Shown: positions 1-8,918, counted from the first letter of the stretch. The stretch is DNA of 64,000 nt from Candidatus Methylobacter oryzae (GCF_003994235.2 NZ_RYFG02000110.1:20194-84193); one strand, 5' to 3'. The notes: a model not told the origin generated them from the sequence alone. A program made the numbers and translations.

Positions 1-245
1 GCCGTATCGCCTTTCAGGTTACCGGACAGAACCTGTTCGATATCGACCACTTTCGCAGCGTTGATGCCAACCAAGAGTTGCGTCGTTGCCGTATAACGAG
101 GCACCAACTGATAAATAATCAATATCGCCAATATACTGAGAGAAAACGTCACGCTGATCAATAATCGCTTTCTCAACCACAGGGTATGAAAAAAATTAAT
201 CAGTGCAGTTTCAGTATTGTCATTTTGCAGAAATTCGCTGGGCAT
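1..245 (-). CDS. GumC/Wzz-like exopolysaccharide transport protein, N-terminal part
   Basis: Read by hand from the reverse strand; the gene runs off the left edge. The first ~80 residues start MPSEFLQND and contain one membrane segment (LLISVTFSLSILAILIIYQL), then YTATTQLLVGINAAKVVDIE and LSGNLKGD. That is the usual start of a GumC/Wzz-type polysaccharide co-polymerase, an inner-membrane protein that controls chain length and links to the outer-membrane export channel. It is the last gene seen of the operon formed by the next three minus-strand genes, 150 bp after the Wza-like gene. The ATG at 245 has a weak ribosome site. A GTG at 272, preceded by GAG, is an alternative start. Whether a tyrosine kinase domain follows cannot be seen. 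Confidence 0.72.
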   Translation of the reverse strand, partial: MPSEFLQNDNTETALINFFHTLWLRKRLLISVTFSLSILAILIIYQLVPRYTATTQLLVGINAAKVVDIEQVLSGNLKGDT

Positions 246-394
246 TAAAGATTGTTCTTTAGAATCGTACACGTTTTTCTCAGTAGCGTTTAAACAAAGA
301 GGAGATTTGAATGATGGAATACAGGCAACACGGACTTTGAAATGAATATTCTGGACGGAAGCTTCCTCATCCGTGTTTGCCTGGGAAGCAACAA

Positions 395-973
395 CTAAAA
401 GAACCGCTCCTTGACGTGAATCACATCACCTGGCAACACTTTTTCATCCATATTCAGTGTCAACTCGCGTTTTTGCGGATCGTTCATACGAATAACCACG
501 ACGTGATCTTCTTTGGCGCGGTATGTATAGCCGCCGGCGATAGCGACGGCATTAAGATAAGTCATGCCGTCGACATAAGGATAAGACTTCGGCTCCTTAA
601 CTTCGCCCAAAATATAAAAAGGACGATAATTAAGTACTTGCACGCTGACGCGAGGATTAAGCAGGTAATCGGGTTTTAGTTTATCCGTAATGCCTTGCTC
701 TAATTGTTTTGCTGTTAAATCTTTGGCATTAACATTACCGATCAACGGCAGTGAAATCTGGCCGGCCCCGTTAATAGTGTATTCACCGGATAAATCTTCC
801 TGATTGAACACGATGATTTTCAATACGTCGCCCGAACCTAACTGATATTCTTGAGTCGATGAGGAAGCCAAATGCTGCTGACCCTTATTTTCTTCAGCAA
901 ACACGGCTGTCCAAAACAACATACTACACAGCAATAAAAGTTGTGAGAAAAATTTAATAGGATAATAAGTCAT
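395..973 (-). CDS. polysaccharide export protein, Wza/GumB-like (Poly_export/SLBB)
   Basis: About 192 residues. A signal peptide (MTYYPIKFFSQLLLLCSMLF, cleavage likely after AVFA) is followed by a Poly_export domain starting at YQLGSGDVLKIIVFNQEDLS, with GQISLPLIGNV and L.P.YLLNPRVSV, and then an SLBB-type segment (FYILGEVKEPKSYPY, LNAVAIAGGYTYRA). The family forms the outer-membrane channel for exopolysaccharide. It is short, like GumB or EpsA, not a full-length Wza. I see no convincing lipobox, so it may be a cleaved periplasmic protein. The reading frame is open to a TTG at 994, but the ATG at 973 sits directly before the signal peptide. Repeat copy A lies between it and the upstream barrel gene. 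Confidence 0.85.
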   Translation of the reverse strand: MTYYPIKFFSQLLLLCSMLFWTAVFAEENKGQQHLASSSTQEYQLGSGDVLKIIVFNQEDLSGEYTINGAGQISLPLIGNVNAKDLTAKQLEQGITDKLKPDYLLNPRVSVQVLNYRPFYILGEVKEPKSYPYVDGMTYLNAVAIAGGYTYRAKEDHVVVIRMNDPQKRELTLNMDEKVLPGDVIHVKERFF

Positions 974-1027
974 ATTTTCACACAGAAATATCAATGTTTA
1001 CGAAAGGTTGATATGCATAACATCCGT

Positions 1028-1084
1028 TTATACCCAAAGGGCATAAGTAGGGTTTGAGCAGATAAGCCGCTCAACTCAGCTTTA
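1028..1084 (+). repeat. dispersed palindromic repeat, family 1, copy A
   Basis: The unit is TTATACCCAAAGGGCATAAG followed by a spacer, then TTTGAGCAGATAAGCCGCTC and AACTCAGCTTTA. It has two small inverted repeats: TTATRCCC/GGGCATAA and GAGCAG/CTGCTC. The same unit recurs at 15086 (inverted), 21355, 31001, 31055 and, as a half unit, 39343. This copy lies between the export-protein and barrel genes, inside the operon. Confidence 0.85.
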
Positions 1085-1086
1085 TT

Positions 1087-2373
1087 TTAAAACTCCCCTC
1101 TCAAATTAAGCATGACTTGATGCACTTCATAATTGCTAAATAGATAGTTAACATCACGGTTTTGATAATTATATGACAGGGCGGCGGATAAATTTCTATT
1201 CAACAGATATTTAGCAGCCACATTACCGCCATAAACCTTATCGTTACGACTAACAAGATGAGGAGCTACAAAGCCTTGATAGTCGTTATTGGCAAAACTG
1301 CCGCCTGCGCTAAGAATAACATTACGCATCAATTCATGCTCAGCGCCCAGTTTTATAGCTGTTGATAAAACGCCCGCCACGCCTGCCTGCGTAGTTTCAT
1401 TAATATCATGACTCAGTGTGCCGGTGAGAGTGGTTAACAATGTTGGCCGCCATTTTAAATTAACAAAACCATTAATCCCGGAAATACTCGATAAGCGGGA
1501 ATCGTCATAATTACGCTGTAAATAACCGACAGATAGGTCGCCGGTAACCAGCGAAGTTAGCTCAAACGCCAACCCGCCTAACGCATTGAAGCCGGACGAA
1601 TTACGGTTATAAGCGACGCCGGCCCCGTTAGATTTAACCAAGCTGTCATAATCGGCCTTTTTATAAGAGAATTTTACGTAAGCTTCATATTCCGGCTGGA
1701 TTTCATAGCCCAAACGGATCGAGGGTACATATTCCCAATGGTTACGAGTGCTCATTGCTAACATGGTGTTCAGCGAAGTCGATACATCCTGATAATCATA
1801 GCGAATAGTGTCCAATCCGCCCTTGAACGATACCCTGTTTAGTTTATGCGTATAAAATGCATCTATTGCTTTAGTGTCATAAAAAGTTGGAGCCCTACCC
1901 GCAATCTGGTCAGGCGACCCCCGATCTTCATGCACGCTGTTATAGTTGAAACCCGCATCAAAGTGACTATCGCGTAAGACGTCCAATCTCCCGTCCAGAC
2001 GGGTAAACAGGTCCTCGTAATTATTTTGATCTCCTTGGGTGGCGTACTGCGTTATATCGGAATCAAACATCAAGTTAAGCGCATGCCGATTCCAGTCCGA
2101 ACGCAAATTTAATCCCGGTCTGAAATGCGCAACATAGCTATCTACCGGATTTAGACTTTTATCTTGCTTGTAAATATTAGTATCGTACTGGTTATCAACA
2201 TCCAACTTGGGCGAAAGAACAAAAGAACTCATGTGTATGCCTTTGTGCGCATACTCGGAACTTTGACGCTCTTTATTTGCTTCCTCATCGTCTTTACTGT
2301 CATAAGCCAATGCAGGGACACAGTAGACAACACTTAACAAAGAAACGGCCAACAGGTTATTTTTTATGTTCAT
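1087..2373 (-). CDS. outer-membrane beta-barrel protein of exopolysaccharide operon
   Basis: 428 residues with a clear signal peptide (hydrophobic core LLAVSLLSVVYCVPALA, cleavage before YDSK). The mature protein is a series of alternating, aromatic-rich strands and ends in VHQVMLNLRGEF, with the C-terminal Phe typical of outer-membrane barrels. It resembles the 'putative beta-barrel porin 2' proteins found in EPS clusters of methylotrophs and beta-proteobacteria, where the barrel is thought to act in export or secretion. That family call is from memory of pattern and context. It lies 53 bp after the Ala-rich gene and 113 bp before the export-protein gene, all on the same strand, so one operon is likely. 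Substrate unknown. Confidence 0.75.
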   Translation of the reverse strand: MNIKNNLLAVSLLSVVYCVPALAYDSKDDEEANKERQSSEYAHKGIHMSSFVLSPKLDVDNQYDTNIYKQDKSLNPVDSYVAHFRPGLNLRSDWNRHALNLMFDSDITQYATQGDQNNYEDLFTRLDGRLDVLRDSHFDAGFNYNSVHEDRGSPDQIAGRAPTFYDTKAIDAFYTHKLNRVSFKGGLDTIRYDYQDVSTSLNTMLAMSTRNHWEYVPSIRLGYEIQPEYEAYVKFSYKKADYDSLVKSNGAGVAYNRNSSGFNALGGLAFELTSLVTGDLSVGYLQRNYDDSRLSSISGINGFVNLKWRPTLLTTLTGTLSHDINETTQAGVAGVLSTAIKLGAEHELMRNVILSAGGSFANNDYQGFVAPHLVSRNDKVYGGNVAAKYLLNRNLSAALSYNYQNRDVNYLFSNYEVHQVMLNLRGEF

Positions 2374-2426
2374 GATAAATATCTAGGTTTAAGCAAGGAA
2401 ATATCTTTTGAGATTAGGTGGCGCAA

Positions 2427-3296
2427 CTAACTTGGGCTGGCAAGTGTGTTTAGTTGGTTGACGAGGTTTTGCTGTAAATTAGAATCTTTAGGGCTATTCG
2501 ATATGACTGTGTTGATGACCGCCCCGGCAAGTGAAGCTAAATCCGGGCTATTCCCGCCTTGTTTTACCGCGGTAACTGCAGCATTGATTTTACATTGGTT
2601 ATCCGTGCATTCTTTTAGCGTATTTTCTAAAGCAGTGGTTATAACGTTTTGCTTTACGGAAGAATTAGCTGCCGTAGATTCCGATTGAGAAAAGTTGCGT
2701 TCCGCTGAATTATTAATCAAACCAACAACGGCAACGACAATAGCCGAGGCCGACTGAGGTACAACATTTACCGCTGCCGTCGTTATAGCCGAGGCCAAAG
2801 TAGGCGCGCCACTAACCGCGGCTTTGGTGATAACCGCTGCTGCGCTTGGTAATGCGCGGACAGCCGCTGAGGTAATAGTCACCGCTGAACTTGGAGCAGC
2901 GCTGACCGCAGCTTTAGCGATATCCCCCGCCGAACTTGGCGCCGCGCTGACCGCTGCGGCGGTAATAGCCGCCGCTGAACCCGGAGCGGCATTGACTGCC
3001 GCAGCAGTAATGCCCGCCGCGAACTTCGAATCCAACGTGACAATAGCTGCCGAAGTAATGGCGTCGGCATGATCAGGATTGGCTGCGACTAATGCGGCCA
3101 CAAGATCTGCCGCATTTTTAGGATTCGCCGTTATTTGAGCCGCGATTTTACTTCCTAAATCCTTATCGACGCCTTTTAAGTTGAGCTGAGTCCAAGCTGT
3201 CGGATGCACCTCTAGTCTTTGGGATTCTTCGGACACTGCCGGCTGAGACATCGCCAGCATTACAATCGCAAATACAACTAATTTATTTTTTTTCAT
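2427..3296 (-). CDS. secreted Ala-rich protein with 15-residue repeats, EPS operon
   Basis: 289 residues from the ATG at 3296 (preceded by GGGG; the frame stays open to 3377, but only this start gives a signal peptide, MKKNKLVVFAIVMLAMSQPA). Residues ~98-187 are six consecutive 15-residue units of the type xAAVSAAPSSAxxIT, with about three more degenerate units from ~53. The C-terminal part has two cysteines (KECTDNQCK) that may form a disulphide, then helical Asn/Gln-rich sequence. I do not recognise a named family. The position as first gene of an export operon suggests a periplasmic or surface structural role in polysaccharide secretion, by inference only. Period-15 Ala-rich units with a conserved Pro suggest a short helical solenoid. 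Confidence 0.7.
   Translation of the reverse strand: MKKNKLVVFAIVMLAMSQPAVSEESQRLEVHPTAWTQLNLKGVDKDLGSKIAAQITANPKNAADLVAALVAANPDHADAITSAAIVTLDSKFAAGITAAAVNAAPGSAAAITAAAVSAAPSSAGDIAKAAVSAAPSSAVTITSAAVRALPSAAAVITKAAVSGAPTLASAITTAAVNVVPQSASAIVVAVVGLINNSAERNFSQSESTAANSSVKQNVITTALENTLKECTDNQCKINAAVTAVKQGGNSPDLASLAGAVINTVISNSPKDSNLQQNLVNQLNTLASPS
2736..3140 (-). repeat. in-gene tandem repeat, 45-bp (15-codon) units
   Basis: Codons ~53-187 of the Ala-rich secreted protein. The best units (codons 98-187) keep AAV at positions 2-4, Pro at position 8 and Ile at position 14. DNA identity between adjacent units is highest near 2860-3000. The repeat creates spurious open frames on the other strand. Confidence 0.8.
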
Positions 3297-3909
3297 AAGT
3301 AGCCCCTGCATTACCGAACAAAATTTACAGCATTCGACGTATAAGCGCAATTTATTGCCTTCAAAACAGCATGACACTGACTTCCAAGTTTTTTATTTTC
3401 GCCTGATTATTAACTTATAAAAAGTAGCAATAACAAGTAATTGTTTCAAGGCTTACGTCCCTAAAGGCTCTATTTAACAACATGCAACAAAGTATTAATC
3501 GTCTCAAAAGTTCATGCATCGAATGCAAAGCATGAATCCAGTTGAAGCGCCAAGTTTAAGCGCGCAAACTTATGCGACGTTTTATACTACGCCTTAAATT
3601 AAGTAGTTATCGCAATTGTTTTTGATAGCTCCGTATGTAGGAACGTCTTCCGAATAAGATGGAGATATTTCTATTCGCGATCAACAAGGCCCCAGGTTGA
3701 GTTGGCATCCGTCCTTCTGTTTCCAATGTTGTTATTCTGGATTGTGAAGCGTGTTATCTATAGCGCCCGCATAGCTGAGCGATAATTCGGCCCTTTTATT
3801 TGTTGCCGTATACGATGGCTACCCTCTAGCGAATGGCAGCAGCATCCAAAACTCCACAAGTCTGTCATTACACAAAGACTGTTAAAAGCGAAGATTAAAT
3901 ATGCATAAA
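3297..3909. other. gene-free stretch upstream of the EPS operon
   Basis: No convincing coding sequence. A small inverted repeat (TTCATGC ... GCATGAA) lies around 3510-3535. A 61-codon minus-strand frame at 3758-3943 overlaps the tRNA and has no family features. The EPS operon promoter should lie at about 3300-3450, but I cannot pick a -35/-10 pair with confidence. Confidence 0.5.
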
Positions 3910-3986
3910 TGGCGCGCCCGAGACGATTCGAACGTCCGACCACAGCCTTCGGAGGGCTGTACTCTATCCAGCTGAGCTACGGGCGC
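3910..3986 (-). tRNA. tRNA-Arg (anticodon CCG)
   Basis: On the minus strand a 7-bp acceptor stem GCGCCCG/CGGGCGC encloses a D-arm (AGCUCAGCUGGAUAGAGU), an anticodon stem CAGCC/GGCUG with loop CUCCGAA (anticodon CCG, reading CGG), and a T-arm with GUUCGAAUC. The discriminator base is G and a 3' CCA is encoded (3912-3910). Length 77 nt. All conserved positions look intact. Confidence 0.95.
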
Positions 3987-4018
3987 TTACCGCATATTCT
4001 AACCGATCGCCGCTGTAA

Positions 4019-6022
4019 TTACGACAACATTGTTTTCAAATGCGCCAGACTGGCTTTGCCGCGCTCTTTGACAACTTCCGGGGCCAGCTGTTTTTTGTTG
4101 ATCCATTCCAAATCATCTTCGGGCAACTCGCTTAAAAACCGGCTAGGTTCGCATTCGGCAATTTCGCCGTAACGCTTGCGATGAGTACAATAACTCAACG
4201 TACAAGTACGCTGGGCGCGGGTGATGCCAACGTAGGCCAATCGGCGTTCTTCTTCTATATTGTCGGTTTCGATGCTGTTTTGATGGGGCAGGATGTTTTC
4301 TTCGACGCCGATCAAAAACACATGTGGAAACTCCAGCCCTTTAGCCGCATGCAGCGTCATCAAACTAACTTGATCGCTAGCCTCTTCTTCCTGGTTGCGC
4401 TCCATAATATCCATCAGCATGATTTTCGAGACAATTTCCGCCAGCGTTTTTTGACCGTCAGTCTCCTTATCGGCAATGCGTTTTAGCCATTCGATCAGTT
4501 CGTAGACATTTTTCAGTTTGCGGTCGGCCGAGTCCTTAGTTTTGCTTTCTTCCTGCAAATGCTGCGGATAGCCGATTTGGTCGATAAATTGCTCTATGAT
4601 TGCAAAAGTGTCGCCGCGCTCGATACGGTCAGCGGTATCGATAACCCAATCACGGAATTTTGTCAGCCGATGCATGGCTTTTTCGGACAGTCTTTGGCTC
4701 AAGCCAAACTCGGAGCTGGCCGCAAACAGGCTGATATGCCGCTCATTGGCATAAGCGCCGAGCTTTTCCAAAGTGCTCGGGCCGATTTCGCGTTTGGGCG
4801 TGTTGATCACGCGCAAAAACGCCGCATCGTCGTCCTGGTTAACAAACAGACGCAGATAGCCGAGGATGTCCTTGATTTCCGAATAGGCAAAAAACGACGT
4901 GCTGCCGCTGATGAAATACGGAATGTTGTTTTCCCGGAGGCCTTTTTCGAACAAGCGGGACTGATGGTTGCCGCGGTATAAAATCGCATAATCCTGGTAA
5001 TTGCTGCCGGTCTTGAATTTGTGATGGATGATTTCGGACACGATCTGCTGGGCTTCCATCTGCTCGTCTTTATGGCTTAACACCCGTAGCGGATCGCCGT
5101 AACCCAGCTCGCTCCACAGCCGTTTTTCAAAGGTATGAGGGTTGTTCGCGATCAGCTGGTTGGCAACTTTCAGGATGCGCCCGGTGGAGCGGTAATTTTG
5201 CTCCAGCTTGATGACTTGCAGGCGGGTGTAGTCTTTTTGCAATTGTGCCAGGTTTTCCGGCTGCGCGCCGCGCCAGGCGTAAATGGACTGGTCGTCGTCA
5301 CCAACCACGGTAAAGCGGCCCAAATTTCCGGCAATTAGGCGCACCAGCTGGTATTGGGTGATATTCGTGTCCTGGTATTCGTCGACCAGCAAGTAGCGGA
5401 TTTTGTTTTGCCACTTTTCCAGAACAGCCGAATGCTGTTGAAACAGTAACACCGGCAATAGGATCAGGTCGTCGAAATCGACCGCATTGTAAGCTTTCAG
5501 GCTGCGGGTGTAATCGATGTACAGCTTGGTCGCCGGGTATTCGTTAGCTTTTGCAATGGTGACAGACTGCTCCGGCGTGACGAAAGCGTTTTTCCATTGC
5601 CCTATCTGCCGGGAATAGCTATCGATATTATCGATATCGCAATCTTTTGCGCCATGGCTGATCAGGTTGCGCAGCAGCGCGTATTTGTCTTGCTCGTCAA
5701 ACAGCGTAATGCCGGCTTTATAGCCCAACGTTTTGGATTCCGCCCGCAATATATCCAAACCCAACGAATGGAAAGTCGAGACCCTGAGACCGCGTTGCTG
5801 CTTATCGTCGAGTAGTTTGGACACACGGCTTTTCATTTCCCGCGCGGCTTTGTTGGTGAACGTCACCGCCGCAATATGGCGAGCAGGCAGACCTTGCTTG
5901 ACTAGGTAAGCAATTTTCTCGGTAATCACGCGCGTCTTGCCGCTGCCCGCGCCGGCCAGCACTAATAAGGGATAATCAATCGCTTTAACAGCGGCTTGTT
6001 GTTGGGGGTTTAGTTTGGACAT
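4019..6022 (-). CDS. rep: ATP-dependent DNA helicase Rep
   Basis: 667 residues, close to E. coli Rep (673). UvrD/Rep superfamily 1 helicase that moves 3' to 5' and helps replication forks past obstacles. Motifs in order: Q motif LNPQQQAAV at the start, Walker A LAGAGSGKT (~22-30), Ia AVTFTNKAAREM, II VDEYQDTN (~215), III VGDDDQSIYAWRGA, IV LEQNYRS, V LMTLHAAKGLEF, VI YVGITRAQ. The start at 6022 matches the family start (MSKLNPQQQ). It lies 27 bp after comM on the same strand and is followed by the tRNA-Arg. Nothing is missing. Confidence 0.97.
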   Translation of the reverse strand: MSKLNPQQQAAVKAIDYPLLVLAGAGSGKTRVITEKIAYLVKQGLPARHIAAVTFTNKAAREMKSRVSKLLDDKQQRGLRVSTFHSLGLDILRAESKTLGYKAGITLFDEQDKYALLRNLISHGAKDCDIDNIDSYSRQIGQWKNAFVTPEQSVTIAKANEYPATKLYIDYTRSLKAYNAVDFDDLILLPVLLFQQHSAVLEKWQNKIRYLLVDEYQDTNITQYQLVRLIAGNLGRFTVVGDDDQSIYAWRGAQPENLAQLQKDYTRLQVIKLEQNYRSTGRILKVANQLIANNPHTFEKRLWSELGYGDPLRVLSHKDEQMEAQQIVSEIIHHKFKTGSNYQDYAILYRGNHQSRLFEKGLRENNIPYFISGSTSFFAYSEIKDILGYLRLFVNQDDDAAFLRVINTPKREIGPSTLEKLGAYANERHISLFAASSEFGLSQRLSEKAMHRLTKFRDWVIDTADRIERGDTFAIIEQFIDQIGYPQHLQEESKTKDSADRKLKNVYELIEWLKRIADKETDGQKTLAEIVSKIMLMDIMERNQEEEASDQVSLMTLHAAKGLEFPHVFLIGVEENILPHQNSIETDNIEEERRLAYVGITRAQRTCTLSYCTHRKRYGEIAECEPSRFLSELPEDDLEWINKKQLAPEVVKERGKASLAHLKTMLS

Positions 6023-6049
6023 TGACGTAATGTTGGATAAATGTAGCCA

Positions 6050-7561
6050 TTAAACGCTGCGATCCAGCTTACGATAACTAATCGCTTCGCTTAAATGCAC
6101 GGTTTCGATATTTTCCGATTGAGCAAGATCGGCAATGGTGCGCGCCAATTTCAAAATCCGGTGATAAGCTCGATGCGATAGGCCAAATTTGTCCATCGCC
6201 TGTTCCAAGATTTGATAACTGTGCTCGGACAGCACGCAAAGCTGTTTTACTTCCTTGGCCGTCAATGCCGAATTGGCTTTGCCGCTCCGCGCGACGGCCA
6301 CGTTGCGGGCTGCAACTACGCGAGCCCTGATTTGCTCGCTGTTTTCCTCTCCGTCCGGCGAACCTTTGCGCAATACTTCATGCGAAATTCTCGGCACTTC
6401 CAGATGCATGTCGATACGATCCAGCAACGGACCGGACACCCTGGCCCGATAACGCGTCACTTGTTCGGATGTACAATGGCAACGGCCCGAGGCATCGCCC
6501 AAAAAACCGCACGGGCAAGGATTCATCGCTGCTATTAATTGAAAGCGGGCCGGGAAATCGACTTGCCTTGCAGCTCGGGAGATAGTGATATGCCCGGTTT
6601 CCAGCGGTTCTCTTAATACTTCCAGAACCTTGCGGTCGAATTCCGGCAGCTCATCCAAAAATAACGTGCCGTTATGAGCCAGAGAAATTTCACCGGGTCT
6701 TGGATTACTTCCCCCGCCGACCAACGCCGCAGCCGAGGCCGTATGATGAGGCGCACGGTACGGCGGCTTCAGCCAGTTGGCAACATCCAAGCCCTGATCG
6801 CTGATAGACGCAATCGCTGCGCTTTCCTGCGCCTGTTGCTCGGTCAGTTGCGGCAGGATAGTCGGCAAGCGCGACGCTATCATCGATTTGCCGGTGCCGG
6901 GCGGCCCCAGCATGATCAGGTTATGCGCGCCGGCTGCGGCAATCTCAAAAGCTCTTTTGACGTGATATTGCCCATGCACATCGGCAAAATCTATATCGGC
7001 CGCCGGCGCGGCCTGTCCTTCCTGCTGAAACTCGGCTTGTATCAGATGCTGCCCCGTCAGATGGGAACAAACTTCCAACAAATGCATGGCCGGAATGATT
7101 TCAATATCCTTGACCAACGCCGCTTCGGCGGTGTTTTCCTTAGGCAGTATCAGTTTTCTTCGATTGCTGCTGGCTTGTATCGCGATCGGCAGCACACCGT
7201 TGATAGCCCGTAATTCGCCGCCCAGCGACAGCTCGCCGACGCACTCATAATGATGAAGATAAGCCATCGGAATCTGGCCGGATGCGGCCAATATCCCTAG
7301 CGCAATAGCCAAATCGAACCGTCCGCCTTCCTTCGGCAAATCGGCAGGCGCCAGGTTGATGGTGATCCTCTGCATCGGGAACTCAAACTTGGAGTTCAAG
7401 ATCGCGCCCCGCACCCGGTCCCGGCTTTCTTTGACCGCAGTTTCCGGCAAGCCGACGATATTCAGTGCCGGCAGGCCGTTGGAAATGTGAACTTCAACGG
7501 TGACTAAAGGTGCTTCTATGCCGGAACGGCCTCGGCTGTAGACAACCGCTAACGAGGACAT
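6050..7561 (-). CDS. comM: ComM/YifB-family AAA+ ATPase (Mg-chelatase subunit D/I-like)
   Basis: 503 residues, the normal length. The N-terminal domain (LAVVYSRGRSGIEAP, GLPETAVKESRDRVRGAI, INLAPADLPKEGGRFDL) has a Lon-protease-like fold in this family. The AAA+ domain follows, with Walker A MLGPPGTGKSM (~residue 217), Walker B GTLFLDELPEF, then a zinc-like cluster (NPCPCGFLGDASGRCHC) and the C-terminal HRILKLARTIADL. ComM acts as a branch-migration helicase in natural transformation in several gammaproteobacteria. That role is known for the family, not shown here. It starts 20 bp after the ubiK stop, so the two are probably co-transcribed. Confidence 0.95.
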   Translation of the reverse strand: MSSLAVVYSRGRSGIEAPLVTVEVHISNGLPALNIVGLPETAVKESRDRVRGAILNSKFEFPMQRITINLAPADLPKEGGRFDLAIALGILAASGQIPMAYLHHYECVGELSLGGELRAINGVLPIAIQASSNRRKLILPKENTAEAALVKDIEIIPAMHLLEVCSHLTGQHLIQAEFQQEGQAAPAADIDFADVHGQYHVKRAFEIAAAGAHNLIMLGPPGTGKSMIASRLPTILPQLTEQQAQESAAIASISDQGLDVANWLKPPYRAPHHTASAAALVGGGSNPRPGEISLAHNGTLFLDELPEFDRKVLEVLREPLETGHITISRAARQVDFPARFQLIAAMNPCPCGFLGDASGRCHCTSEQVTRYRARVSGPLLDRIDMHLEVPRISHEVLRKGSPDGEENSEQIRARVVAARNVAVARSGKANSALTAKEVKQLCVLSEHSYQILEQAMDKFGLSHRAYHRILKLARTIADLAQSENIETVHLSEAISYRKLDRSV

Positions 7562-7580
7562 AACAGCTTTATCCTAAAGC

Positions 7581-7841
7581 CTATAGGTCTTCTTTGTTTA
7601 ACAGCTGCTGTTCCATCTCGGCGACGCGTTTTTCCAGATCTTCGAGTTTTGAGCGGGTTTTGGCTAACACCAGCTTCTGCACTTCGAACTCCTCGCGAGT
7701 CACCAAGTCCAGCTTGCCTAACGCACCTTGCAAAATAGCTTGGAAGCTTTTTTCAAGATCGTCTTTCAGGCTATTCAAGCCCGGAGGTATCGCGCCGGCC
7801 AAACGGCCGGCAATATCGTCAAGGGATTTAGGATCGAACAT
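7581..7841 (-). CDS. ubiK: ubiquinone biosynthesis accessory factor UbiK (YqiC/BMFP family)
   Basis: 86 residues from the ATG at 7841, giving MFDPKSLDDIAGRLAGAIPP, the family's normal start; the frame is open to 7889 but the extra residues are not family-like. The N-terminal helix is amphipathic. The C-terminal half (VTREEFEVQKLVLAKTRSKL then LEKRVAEMEQQL) is a coiled coil that trimerises in homologues. UbiK helps assemble the Ubi enzyme complex with UbiJ in aerobic ubiquinone synthesis. It is the first gene before comM. Upstream lies a family-2 repeat. Confidence 0.88.
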   Translation of the reverse strand: MFDPKSLDDIAGRLAGAIPPGLNSLKDDLEKSFQAILQGALGKLDLVTREEFEVQKLVLAKTRSKLEDLEKRVAEMEQQLLNKEDL

Positions 7842-7875
7842 TATCGCAATCTCATATTTATCAGGTAAAAAATAG

Positions 7876-7965
7876 CACACGGACGACACTGATTAGGCGG
7901 ATTTACACGGATTTTCAAAATCTTTATCCGTGCTTATTCGTCTAATCCGCGCCATCCGTGTTCCA
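7876..7965. repeat. dispersed 'CCGTGT' repeat, family 2
   Basis: CACACGGA...GGATTTACACGGATT...CCGTGCTTATTCGTCTAATCCGCGCCATCCGTGTTCC. It is an imperfect inverted repeat of CGGAT/ATCCG words. Related stretches occur at 18329, 19859 and 39249, always between genes. Here it separates ubiK from the speE terminus. Confidence 0.7.
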
Positions 7966-7979
7966 TTCAAAAGTAATAC

Positions 7980-8828
7980 TTACAAATTAAACGCTTTCTT
8001 AACAAACTCAGGCTGCGCCAGAGCCGCTTTGTGTATATCGACGTTGTAATACACGGTATCGAACGGCTTGCTCGAACTATCCGCTTCCCTGAACTTGCTC
8101 AAGTCGCCTTTGCCGGCGATTGTTGCACTCCACCAGCCGGACGGATACAAACATTGCGGGAAAAATAAAGTCTGCAAATTACTCAACCCGGCATTGCTCA
8201 TTGCGTCGCGCATTTCGCCGATCAGCTTTAGGTGATACAACGCCGACTCGCTTTGCTGCACGACCATGCCGTTTTCGGTCAGGCAAGCAAAACAGTCGCG
8301 GTAAAATTCTTCGCTGAACAAGCCCAAAGCCGGACCGACCGGATCGGTACTGTCGACGATGATAAGATCGACCGAATTCGGCTCGGCATCCTTTACCCAC
8401 TTAATGCCGTCGATAAACTTCAAGTCCGCTCTGGGATCGTTATTGGATTCGCATAACTCGGGGAAATAAATTTCAGCCAAGCGCGTAACCCGCTCGTCGA
8501 TGTCGATCTGCACGGCTTGCTCGACCGACGGATGCTTCAATACTTCGCGCAACGTGCCGCAGTCCCCGCCGCCGATGATCCAGACTCTTTTCGGATCGGG
8601 ATGCGTGAACAACGCCGGATGACTCATCATTTCATGGTAAAAGAAGTTGTCGCGGGTTGAAACCATCGTGCAACCGTCGATTATCATCAGATTACCGAAC
8701 GTTTCAGTCTCGTAAATTTCAAGGTGTTGAAACTCGGACTGCTCCTCGTGCAGCTTTTTTTTAATTTTTAATGAAAAAGCCGAGCCGGCGTCTGCGTGTT
8801 GTTCGGTAAACCATTCGGATGGATTCAT
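7980..8828 (-). CDS. speE: spermidine synthase
   Basis: 282 residues from the ATG at 8828, which has AGGAA upstream; the frame stays open to 8891 but the family begins at MNPSEWFTEQ. It transfers the aminopropyl group from decarboxylated SAM to putrescine. Motifs: FGNLMIIDGCTMVSTRDNFFYHEMM at ~45-70, SAM-type nucleotide motif VWIIGGGDCGTLREVLKH, acidic VQIDIDERV, and catalytic IIVDSTDPVGPALGLF. It is divergent from speA with 90 bp between the starts. SpeD, which makes the aminopropyl donor, is at 28945-29751. Confidence 0.95.
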   Translation of the reverse strand: MNPSEWFTEQHADAGSAFSLKIKKKLHEEQSEFQHLEIYETETFGNLMIIDGCTMVSTRDNFFYHEMMSHPALFTHPDPKRVWIIGGGDCGTLREVLKHPSVEQAVQIDIDERVTRLAEIYFPELCESNNDPRADLKFIDGIKWVKDAEPNSVDLIIVDSTDPVGPALGLFSEEFYRDCFACLTENGMVVQQSESALYHLKLIGEMRDAMSNAGLSNLQTLFFPQCLYPSGWWSATIAGKGDLSKFREADSSSKPFDTVYYNVDIHKAALAQPEFVKKAFNL

Positions 8829-8918
8829 AGTGTGTAAATTCCTGGGAAAATAAATACATTGAGATTCTTCCATTATATTAGAATTCGGCATCTTTTAGGC
8901 ATAAAACGGAGCTAAATA
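8829..8918. promoter_or_regulatory. divergent speE/speA promoter region
   Basis: The 90 bp between the two divergent polyamine genes must hold both promoters or feed from further in. The speA ribosome site CGGAGC lies at 8907-8912, and the speE site AGGAA is about 11 nt from its ATG. No clear operator seen. Confidence 0.5.

Noticed and set aside
2824..3072. Plus-strand Ala-rich frame inside the repeat gene
   Set aside because: It is the antisense reading of the 45-bp repeats and has no signal peptide or start site; the minus-strand protein has a clear signal peptide.
2736..3140. Tandem 45-bp repeats as a CRISPR array
   Set aside because: No unique spacers; repeats are contiguous, in frame and code for a 15-residue protein unit.
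3758..3943. 61-codon minus-strand frame
   Set aside because: It overlaps the tRNA-Arg gene and has no ribosome site or family features.
8120..8456. Small frames inside speE
   Set aside because: Shadow frames of a well-supported gene.
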